Source of the DNA: Saprospiraceae bacterium
Lineage (GTDB): Bacteria; Bacteroidota; Bacteroidia; Chitinophagales; Saprospiraceae
DNA length: 64,000 bases
NCBI GenBank assembly: GCA_041392805.1
Contig: JAWKLJ010000002.1
Span: 697,001-761,000, forward strand
Direction: 5' to 3'
How positions within the stretch are numbered: the first letter of the stretch is position 1; each line of letters begins with the position of its first letter. Below are positions 1 to 6,861 of the stretch, one piece after another. Under the pieces are notes generated by a model, which saw nothing but the letters and a program-made list of their open reading frames with translations, ran no database searches and was not told the origin of the DNA. The position numbers were made by a program, and so were the translations under genes.

Positions 1-1008
1 GGAGAATACATTGCTGGCCGGAAAGCTTTTGATTTGTACTACAAATACCCACATCGAGCTTCCAGAGAAGAAATTTACCAGCTATTTAAGATCGCTATTG
101 ATGGGAAGAGTGAAACGGTTCCTGATTTTATAGTTAATCCGTTCACGGCGTTACTCGTGGAAATGTATTTTGCGGATAAAATTAGTATGGTGGAGGCCCA
201 AAAGTATGATGCTAAAATACGAGAGATCGTAGCTAAAGGTGTAGCGAACTGTGAAGGGGTCGGTTGTGACCGTTGGGACATCATTCAGGGCTATGCTCCT
301 GTCAGGCTGGAGGCCTTTGAGACAGCAAAAGGGTTTTATGGCTGCGATTATTATTTGGATAAGTATTATCCTGACTTTGAAGAGGCAACAACGGATTGTG
401 ATGTTATACGGATGGTATATAGCCGACTAAAATGGGGCGGATGTGAGGAATCATTGGAACAATTTAAAACCTTAATCCGAACCGGTAATGAAGAATGTGT
501 AGAGGAGACGGCTTTACAAAAAGCCTACCAAGCTTTGCGGGATGGTTTGTATAATGAAGCTATTGAACTCTTTGAGGAGGCTGCAAACAAAGAAGAAGGT
601 ATAGAAAAGAAAAGCCAATATGTTTTACTAATTGCTAAAATATACTACGCCCATTTAAAGAACTTTTCCAAAGCCCGCCAATATGCCCTCCAGGCAGGTC
701 AGATTCGCTCCAACTGGGGAGAACCCTACTTGCTGATTGGTCGACTTTATGCCTCTAGCGGCCCACTCTGTGGTCCAGGCACTGGCTGGGATAGCCAGGT
801 TGTCGTTTGGCCTGCTATCGACAAATGGAATTATGCTAAACAAATTGACCCCTCTGCTGCAGCTGAAGCTAATAAGTGGATTGCCCAATATGCAAAGTAC
901 ATGCCATCCCGAGAAGACATCTTTCAACGGAACCTTCAGGATGGTGCACCCTTTAGCGTAGGTTGCTGGATTCAAGAGTCCACCCGCATTCGTGCGGCTA
1001 GGAAGTAG
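1..1008 (+). CDS. Tetratricopeptide-repeat protein, 5' end outside window
   Basis: The frame is open from the first base of the window and the first available start-like codon (TTG at 34) lies inside a continuous coding frame, so the true start is upstream and this is a C-terminal fragment of about 335 residues. A conserved cysteine-containing region (CEGVGCD, then FYGCDYYLDKYYPDF) is followed by two or three TPR-like helix pairs (roughly residues 165-250, AIELFEEAANKEEG and YALQAGQIRSNWGEPYLLIGRLYASSG segments) and an ending containing VGCWIQESTRIRAARK. From memory, secreted Bacteroidota TPR proteins often share this kind of C-terminal signature (VGCWI..T..RA). The function is unknown, probably periplasmic protein-protein contacts. 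No signal peptide can be judged because the N-terminus is missing. Confidence 0.8.
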   Translation, partial: GEYIAGRKAFDLYYKYPHRASREEIYQLFKIAIDGKSETVPDFIVNPFTALLVEMYFADKISMVEAQKYDAKIREIVAKGVANCEGVGCDRWDIIQGYAPVRLEAFETAKGFYGCDYYLDKYYPDFEEATTDCDVIRMVYSRLKWGGCEESLEQFKTLIRTGNEECVEETALQKAYQALRDGLYNEAIELFEEAANKEEGIEKKSQYVLLIAKIYYAHLKNFSKARQYALQAGQIRSNWGEPYLLIGRLYASSGPLCGPGTGWDSQVVVWPAIDKWNYAKQIDPSAAAEANKWIAQYAKYMPSREDIFQRNLQDGAPFSVGCWIQESTRIRAARK

Positions 1009-1090
1009 CGAGAGATTGATCTCAGAGGTGAGGGCGGATTAGGTTCGTGGCGCTACCGCCCAGGGCCGCCTCGGCCCAGACTTCGGCTCA

Positions 1091-1121
1091 GACTTTCCAA
1101 GTTTTTAAAACTTGGAAAGTC
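1091..1121. repeat. Near-perfect 15-bp-arm palindrome
   Basis: GACTTTCCAAGTTTT at 1091-1105 is followed by one T and its exact reverse complement at 1107-1121. The palindrome sits in GC-rich gene-free DNA (1009-1264) between the TPR gene and thx. The sequence after it is C-rich rather than T-rich, so it is not a typical intrinsic terminator. It looks like a dispersed intergenic palindrome. No other function can be read from the sequence. Confidence 0.75.
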
Positions 1122-1264
1122 TCCGTCGCGCCCCCCCCTTATATATGACGTAAGAACCTCAAAAATTCCATAACTTTTTCACCACTTTTTTCACCATTCG
1201 TCAAAAAAATATTGTAATCAGATTTTTCCATTTCAAATCAATAACTCCTCCATGCTTATATTCC

Positions 1265-1295
1265 TTGCCAATCCACCCTTCATTTGTTATATTTG
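1265..1295 (+). promoter_or_regulatory. Bacteroidota-type promoter for thx
   Basis: TTG at 1265-1267, a 20-nt spacer and TATATTTG at 1288-1295 match the Bacteroidota primary-sigma consensus (TTTG, 19-23 nt, TAnnTTTG). It lies 33 nt upstream of the thx ATG, which gives a plausible short leader. Confidence 0.6.
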
Positions 1296-1328
1296 CCCCC
1301 TATTTACTAACCAGCATAAAAAAATCTT

Positions 1329-1445
1329 ATGGGCAAGGGTGATAAAAGATCCAAAAAAGGAAAAATATTTAGAAGTTCTTACGGCAAAAGCCGCCTGAAA
1401 GGTAAAAAAATCAAAGTTGCTGCTCCCAAAAAGGTAGAGGAGTAA
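1329..1445 (+). CDS. thx: Small ribosomal subunit protein THX
   Basis: A 38-residue, very basic protein starting MGKGDKRSKKGKIFRSSYGK and ending KKVEE. The MGKGD(K/R)xxxxGKI(F/W)RxxYGKxR pattern is the hallmark of the 30S protein THX first described in Thermus, where it sits in a cavity of the 30S head and stabilises rRNA. Bacteroidota encode homologues of similar length. The gene is monocistronic, preceded by a good TAnnTTTG promoter and no Shine-Dalgarno sequence, as is normal for the phylum. It is easily missed because it is short. Identification rests on the N-terminal motif; the acidic last two residues are not diagnostic. Confidence 0.85.
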   Translation: MGKGDKRSKKGKIFRSSYGKSRLKGKKIKVAAPKKVEE

Positions 1446-1462
1446 GCTTTTTTATGTCGTTT

Positions 1463-1722
1463 AAGGGTATGTTTGGATTGGCTTGAATGCAAATCCTTGG
1501 CAGCAAATAAGGAAGTTTGATGCCTAAAGGCAATTAAAGCCTTTCCAAACATGCGCTAAACCCTAAAATAGGATATAAGTTTTCTGCTTTCCTATTATGA
1601 CCAATTTTACCTTCCTCTCTTGAACGCCCGTTGGCCCAATTCCCATTTTGCAAGATTGTTTTTAAGCTTCCCTTTCCGACCTGTCTGATTGGTCCGAAGG
1701 GTGACCTCCAAACAAGCGCTTA
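1463..1722. repeat. Degenerate MITE-like element, GCATGTTTGGA ends
   Basis: Three copies of a (G/C)(C/T)ATGTTTGGA-type end occur in 260 bp: one forward at about 1467-1480 and two reverse at about 1540-1554 and 1700-1718. The first two form an imperfect inverted repeat (GTATGTTTGGATTGGCTTGAAT against the complement of ATTAAAGCCTTTCCAAACAT). The third reads GGTGACCTCCAAACAAGCGC and nearly matches the right end of the element at 43072-43293. It encodes no protein and fills most of the 531-bp gap between thx and the first SprB-repeat gene. The interpretation is one or two decayed non-autonomous elements. Confidence 0.55.
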
Positions 1723-1870
1723 GTTAAATACCTTTCCTTATTCATACCTCAATAAGTTTGGGAATGCACCGGAAACGGCATAATCTTCCTATGCCAAGTG
1801 TGGTGAGACTTGCAAAATAGTGACGAGACGGAGGATTGATAATGCCTGTTTTTATATAAAATGCTGCACC

Positions 1871-1884
1871 TGGACTCCTACGTT
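1871..1884 (+). repeat. 14-mer upstream of first SprB-repeat gene
   Basis: TGGACTCCTACGTT occurs here, 93 nt before the ATG at 1978, and again in the same orientation at 6737-6750 upstream of the second SprB-repeat gene. It may be a shared control site or a chance repeat. No flanking similarity is obvious. Confidence 0.4.
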
Positions 1885-1977
1885 ATACCGACAACCTGAA
1901 TTGGACGCCTTGGGGATTTAATGGAAATTTGTAGTCGAACAGAATTTTATGGTTTAAACCCAAAAACAAATTAGCTT

Positions 1978-4900
1978 ATGATTCCCATGTTTGTCTACCA
2001 ATGCAAAAGTGTTTTAACTAAGTGGTTTGGTGTGGCCTGTTTGAGTTTGGCCCTTTTTATGCCTTTAGTAGGGCAAATTATCCACCTACCTTCATTAGGT
2101 GTACGCAACCTATGCGATTTAGAACTGAGTATTAGCTCCTTGAATCAATCCTGTGATGGAACAGAGGCCTGTTTGCACATCAAAGGAGGTACACCACCTT
2201 ATAACATCCGATTTAGTAATGATAATGGTACTAATCCTTCACCTACCGAAAGCTTGGATGTATGTTTCCCTAATCTCCAAGCTGGCGTTTATACCGTTAA
2301 GGTGGAAGATGACGAAGGCTGTACGGCTGGTCTGACCCTGAATATTCCGGCTATTGATTATTTTATACCTGCCGAGTTGCAGCATGTTACTTGCGCTGGT
2401 GGAAGCGATGGCGCCATTGACTTGAATATTGAAATCGACCTGGCCCCACTATATTTTAGTTGGGAGGGACCAGATGGCTTTACGGCCAATACGGAAGATA
2501 TTGAAGGTTTAACCACCGGGATTTATGGCGTATCCATTTCGACTACAGACAATGTTTGTGTAGGGGTAGGTAGTTGGGGCATTCAGGAACCCGACCCCAT
2601 ACAAATAGATGTTAGAATTGACCAATCAGCATGTGGCCAACCTGACGGATGTGTCTATGTATCAGGTGGTACAGCTCCTTATTATATCTGGGTCTTTGAT
2701 GCAGTGCCTGATCTTTATGCAGATGCTGCTAATGGAACGATAACCGATTGGCGTAATTTGGATCCGGCTAATGGATTTCCCTACAACCCTTCGAGCTCGG
2801 ATGGACCTGCTTTTTGTGCAACCGATGTTGCAGATGGGGTGTATTATGTTTTTGTGGTGGATAGCCATTTTTGTTATGCTTGGAAGCGGGTAGAAATTGA
2901 AGGGACCCCCGGATTTATCAGAGAAGTGGATGTACGTGATATAACCTGCGGAAATACGACAGGTGGAGCAATCTGTTTTAAAATAGATGGAGGAACACCG
3001 CCATATGCAACGACAATCTCTCCCTCCGTGACTGACGAAGCAATTATTGGTGATAATGGCTGTTTTGATAACCTTGCAGCAGGCGCCTATTGGTTGCGGA
3101 CGGTTGACGCAAACGGCTGTTCATTGGTGAAAAAATATGAGGTGAAAAGAGCAGGAGGCCTTGAAGCGAAATTAGAAGTTACCAGCCCACCATGTAGTGG
3201 TCAGATAGATGCTTGTTTGTATGTTAATGGTGGCGAGCAACCTTATCGGATTTTTGTATGGTACTGGCCTAATGCACCTTTTGTAGAACCTCAAATTTCT
3301 TTTGCAACGAATGGAGATGCATTAGCTGATGGAGCACCTTCAACCGATGACCTAAATTTTGGCCCTACTGATAATCCGAATGAATATCGTCGTTGTGTAG
3401 AAAATGTTACCCCTGGGTATTATGTAATTGTAGTGGTGGATGCCAATGGTTGTTATGATGTCATTCGTACGCAATTATATTCGACCGGTGGACTAAACCT
3501 TAGCACTTCGGTTGAAGAGGTGCGTTGTTATGCAGGAGCTGATGGTAGCATTGAGTTGAAAATTGATGGCGGTTTTCCTCCCTATGCCATTGCCTTTGGC
3601 CCAAATGATTATCGGATTATTGATGATAACCATATCATCTTTAATAACCTTAGAGCAGGAACTTATCAAATAAAAGTCGAAGATCGACAAGGCTGCTCGG
3701 CCAGAACGGAGGTCACCATCTTTCAACCAGATCCTATCACCGCAGAATTTGAGATCACAAGTCCACCTTGCTCCGGACAAGTAGATGCTTGCCTTCGTGT
3801 GTATGGCGGAACTTTCCCCTATAATATCTGGGTTTGGCGCTGGAACAATGTCATAGATGTCGAACCCCATGTGGTTTTTGACGATAATGGCAATCCCCGC
3901 ATTGAAGGTGCTACACCTACGAATGAGATGAATTTTGGCCCCAATACTGCCAATGTTTATCGTCGTTGTGCAGAAGATATTCCTCCCGGCACCTACTTGA
4001 TCGTGGTGGTAGATGCCAATCGCTGTTATAAATTAATTCGCTTCCATATTCCTGCTTCGAACGGTATAGAATTGGCGTATGAAGTGGAGCCAGCCAGCTG
4101 CACTGGTGAGGATGATGGTAAAATTCACTTGAAAATAAATGGTGGTGAAGCTCCTTACACGCTTATCTTATGGGATGGGGTTAGCCAACTTTTAGATGGA
4201 AATGACATAACCTTTGCAGGACTGTCAGCAGGTGTTTATCCCATTACCGTGATCGACGCTCGACAATGTACGGCAACTGTTCGAATCGAAGTGCCCGGAG
4301 GAGAGGGTTTGGAGACGGTGCTCGACTTTGATCCATATGGTAGCTATGCTTGTGTGGAAGTGCTAAATGGTACCGCACCTTATGCCTACAGTTGGCATAA
4401 TTATTCTTCCAATGAAGTCATAGGAACCGATGAATGTGTAGAAGAGCTGGGTGCCGGAGCCTATTGGGTAGCCGTGGAGGACGAGGCAGGCTGTACGGCT
4501 ACTGATGTTTTATTTATTGATGAAGCAATTTGCCAGGGAGGGGTGGCTAGTGTTGCTCCTCGCGCCATTCGTTCCGGTGCCACGACTACCTTCTACTTGG
4601 AAAACTATCATGGCGAAGCCATCCAATGGCAATTCAGAACACGAGATACAGATTGGTTAAATATACCTGGCGCTACGTCAGCAACTTACCAAACACCACC
4701 TATGTATGCCGGGTCAGACCGCATAGTTCAAATCCGGGCGGTGGTTTTCTGCGCAGATGGAGCGGTCGTATATTCTAGTACTGCTGAATTCAAAATTTAT
4801 GGTCACATTGCCCTAACCCAATTAGCGGTTGGCTTATTACAGGATCACCGCCTCTTTGATCCGGCCCTACAGTATGCTGCCCAAAAACTCCTAGATCGAC

Positions 4901-5148
4901 CCGAAGTCAAACCGCAGGTCCAAGTTTTTCCAACGATTGCTACTGATGTTGTCAATGTCCAATTTCCCCGTGTTTTGCATACATCCGCACACCTTTGGCT
5001 TAGCAATGCCAATGGAAAACTAATCCGACAATTTAGGATGGGCGATCAATTTGGACAAATGGATGTAAGTGCTTTACTTTCAGGCGTTTATTTCCTGAAA
5101 ATAGAATACAATGGAGCGATAGAAGTGCAACGAATTGTAGTTCCTTAG
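1978..5148 (+). CDS. Giant SprB-repeat protein with T9SS sorting domain
   Basis: A 1056-residue exported protein. A signal peptide (hydrophobic ACLSLALFMPLVGQ) is followed by about nine SprB repeats (residues about 45-850), each with an early Cys, a GG..PY turn, an AG.Y.V.V.D core and a final GC. SprB, the gliding adhesin of Flavobacterium, is built from such units. From the third to the eighth repeat, long forms of about 100 residues (starting near residues 208, 399 and 590) alternate with short forms of about 80. The long forms at 399 and 590 are close copies (TSPPCSGQ(I/V)DACL, NFGP, Y/RRC, IVVVDANxCY). An Ig-like stretch (about 850-945) precedes the type A sorting domain (about 980-1056), which predicts export by the type IX secretion system and surface attachment. 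It is probably an adhesin or matrix protein; the ligand is unknown. A second in-frame ATG lies at 1987. Confidence 0.85.
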   Translation: MIPMFVYQCKSVLTKWFGVACLSLALFMPLVGQIIHLPSLGVRNLCDLELSISSLNQSCDGTEACLHIKGGTPPYNIRFSNDNGTNPSPTESLDVCFPNLQAGVYTVKVEDDEGCTAGLTLNIPAIDYFIPAELQHVTCAGGSDGAIDLNIEIDLAPLYFSWEGPDGFTANTEDIEGLTTGIYGVSISTTDNVCVGVGSWGIQEPDPIQIDVRIDQSACGQPDGCVYVSGGTAPYYIWVFDAVPDLYADAANGTITDWRNLDPANGFPYNPSSSDGPAFCATDVADGVYYVFVVDSHFCYAWKRVEIEGTPGFIREVDVRDITCGNTTGGAICFKIDGGTPPYATTISPSVTDEAIIGDNGCFDNLAAGAYWLRTVDANGCSLVKKYEVKRAGGLEAKLEVTSPPCSGQIDACLYVNGGEQPYRIFVWYWPNAPFVEPQISFATNGDALADGAPSTDDLNFGPTDNPNEYRRCVENVTPGYYVIVVVDANGCYDVIRTQLYSTGGLNLSTSVEEVRCYAGADGSIELKIDGGFPPYAIAFGPNDYRIIDDNHIIFNNLRAGTYQIKVEDRQGCSARTEVTIFQPDPITAEFEITSPPCSGQVDACLRVYGGTFPYNIWVWRWNNVIDVEPHVVFDDNGNPRIEGATPTNEMNFGPNTANVYRRCAEDIPPGTYLIVVVDANRCYKLIRFHIPASNGIELAYEVEPASCTGEDDGKIHLKINGGEAPYTLILWDGVSQLLDGNDITFAGLSAGVYPITVIDARQCTATVRIEVPGGEGLETVLDFDPYGSYACVEVLNGTAPYAYSWHNYSSNEVIGTDECVEELGAGAYWVAVEDEAGCTATDVLFIDEAICQGGVASVAPRAIRSGATTTFYLENYHGEAIQWQFRTRDTDWLNIPGATSATYQTPPMYAGSDRIVQIRAVVFCADGAVVYSSTAEFKIYGHIALTQLAVGLLQDHRLFDPALQYAAQKLLDRPEVKPQVQVFPTIATDVVNVQFPRVLHTSAHLWLSNANGKLIRQFRMGDQFGQMDVSALLSGVYFLKIEYNGAIEVQRIVVP

Positions 5149-5190
5149 ACTCTTTTCTTAAAAACCGTTTGAGTTATCGACCTGCATTGG

Positions 5191-5218
5191 GGGCCGGTTA
5201 AACGCCGGCCCTGCTTTT
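5191..5218 (+). terminator. Hairpin terminator after first SprB-repeat gene
   Basis: GGGCCGG (5191-5197) pairs with CCGGCCC (5205-5211) around a 7-nt loop, followed by TGCTTTTT. It reads best as a + strand intrinsic terminator. Its left arm and loop overlap the stop codon of the convergent gene ending at 5198. Confidence 0.5.
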
Positions 5219-6733
5219 TACCACCAAGGATTCAAAAGAAGCTGCTTTTACTTTACTTTCCATCCAGGCGGTGAAGTTGAAATAATCAAAAGCTTTACAC
5301 TCAAATTCATCTTGGCGTAAGGCTTCAAGCTCTAGAGACAATTCATGAAAGCCTTGTTGTTTTTCCTCCTGGCTAAGCCATTTGGGATACCTGCGCATCA
5401 ACTTGAGCATGACCGATTCTACCTTAAACAACCTTTTTCGGGTGGATAAAAAGCGGTAGGTAGATTTTTCGATATATTCCAGCAGTTGATCATTTCCCAA
5501 TTCATAATGGATAACCAAATTGAGCAGGCGACCAAAGCAATGAATATCTTCTCTCGTTTTTAAATCGGGATCTTGTAAAAGTTGATTGATCCAATCGAGT
5601 GCTTTTTCATAGGCCTGGGCTCCAAAATATAAATAAGCCAGGTTGTAAAAGAGCCCCAGGCGCTGCTGTTTATTAATGTTTTTTAAATACCCTGGCAATT
5701 TTTGAATGGCTTCCGCTACCTGGGTAATTCCAAAGCGAAATTGCCCCGTACTGATGTAAAAATCCGTTTCCAGGTTGATACTTCGGATGAAAAGCTTTTC
5801 TTCTTGCTCCTTTGACTCGGTTGGAATATGCCGTAGCTTTTGCAAAGTTGCCGGAATTTCATCGAATCGACCCAGCTGCTGCTGAACGCTGTAAAGGTTG
5901 ATTAAAGCACTGACATAATTTCGCACCAATCTCCCTTTGAGTTGAGAGGGCGCCAGACTATCGAAAATATTCACCAAATTGCGAATATGTCGGTAGCTCT
6001 CCTCCGCTTGCCCAAGGAGGTAATGAAAAGAAAACCGAGCATTGAAATAGAAATATCGTGCATAAAAAGATAAGGCTCCTTCTGGAGATTGAAACAGGGG
6101 CCGCTCGAATAAAGCCTGTAGTTGTTGCTTTTCGTTTTCATTCCGAATGGCTCCTTTTCGCCAATAGGGAATAAATACCCGGTCATTCAGGGCCTGAAAT
6201 TCTAATAAATTGCGGTATTTTTCTAATACTTCGAATTCTTCCTTGATGCCCTGGGTGACGTAGGTTTCTAGTTCATCCAGCTTATTTTGGCTGTGCATCA
6301 TTTGGTGTTCCCAACGATAAACCTCCAGCAATTGCAAAAAATGCTCTTGTTCTTGCGCCAGCTTACGTGCTTTGTCTAAGGCCTTTTCACTTTGTTCGAA
6401 TAATCCCCGGTCAAATAACAAACGGGCATTGCGCATCCAGCTATAAAATTTATCGCCCGACTTGGTTTCATGGTAATTGCGAAGACTATCGAGAATCAAA
6501 TGATATAAGTAATTTTTGAGTACATGAAACTGATGAACAAAGGCTTCCTCACGGAAATGTTCTTTTAGCTTGACCTCATCATAGTAACTTTGTCGCTCGA
6601 TGGCATCAAATAACAAAACATACTTATTCTGCTCGCCAATCACATGACGAGAAGCATGTAACTTGAAGTACCTTTTCTCCTGTTTACTAAGCGATTGAAT
6701 CAATTGAAAAAGATCATTTGATGCTGTTTTCAT
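5198..6733 (-). CDS. Uncharacterised helical-repeat cytoplasmic protein
   Basis: A 511-residue protein with no signal peptide or membrane segment. It begins MKTASNDLFQLIQSLSKQEKRYFKLHAS and is predicted by eye to be almost wholly alpha-helical, with TPR-like pairs (for example LFDRGLFEQSEKALDKARKLAQEQEHF and FYNLAYLYFGAQAYEKALDWINQLL). I do not recognise a named family. The N-terminal 'sLSkqEkRyFKl' pattern resembles uncharacterised Saprospiria/Cytophagales proteins. It lies between two SprB-repeat genes transcribed the other way and is divergent from the second, sharing a 128-bp spacer with it. A scaffolding or regulatory role for its neighbours is only speculation. The reading frame is intact. 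Confidence 0.75.
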   Translation of the reverse strand: MKTASNDLFQLIQSLSKQEKRYFKLHASRHVIGEQNKYVLLFDAIERQSYYDEVKLKEHFREEAFVHQFHVLKNYLYHLILDSLRNYHETKSGDKFYSWMRNARLLFDRGLFEQSEKALDKARKLAQEQEHFLQLLEVYRWEHQMMHSQNKLDELETYVTQGIKEEFEVLEKYRNLLEFQALNDRVFIPYWRKGAIRNENEKQQLQALFERPLFQSPEGALSFYARYFYFNARFSFHYLLGQAEESYRHIRNLVNIFDSLAPSQLKGRLVRNYVSALINLYSVQQQLGRFDEIPATLQKLRHIPTESKEQEEKLFIRSINLETDFYISTGQFRFGITQVAEAIQKLPGYLKNINKQQRLGLFYNLAYLYFGAQAYEKALDWINQLLQDPDLKTREDIHCFGRLLNLVIHYELGNDQLLEYIEKSTYRFLSTRKRLFKVESVMLKLMRRYPKWLSQEEKQQGFHELSLELEALRQDEFECKAFDYFNFTAWMESKVKAASFESLVVKSRAGV

Positions 6734-6736
6734 ACT

Positions 6737-6750
6737 TGGACTCCTACGTT
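6737..6750 (+). repeat. 14-mer upstream of second SprB-repeat gene
   Basis: A second exact copy of TGGACTCCTACGTT (first at 1871-1884). It ends 111 nt before the ATG at 6862 and lies 4 nt beyond the start codon of the divergent gene, so it could act on either. Conserved distance to two paralogous genes is the only evidence for function. Confidence 0.4.
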
Positions 6751-6861
6751 TTGAGGAAATTTGAGTTTCCTAAATAAAGCATTTTTTATAATTTACATTA
6801 CCTTTTTAGGATTAAAAATTAATTATAATCTCCCAATTCAGTTTTAAAAAACTGATTATCC

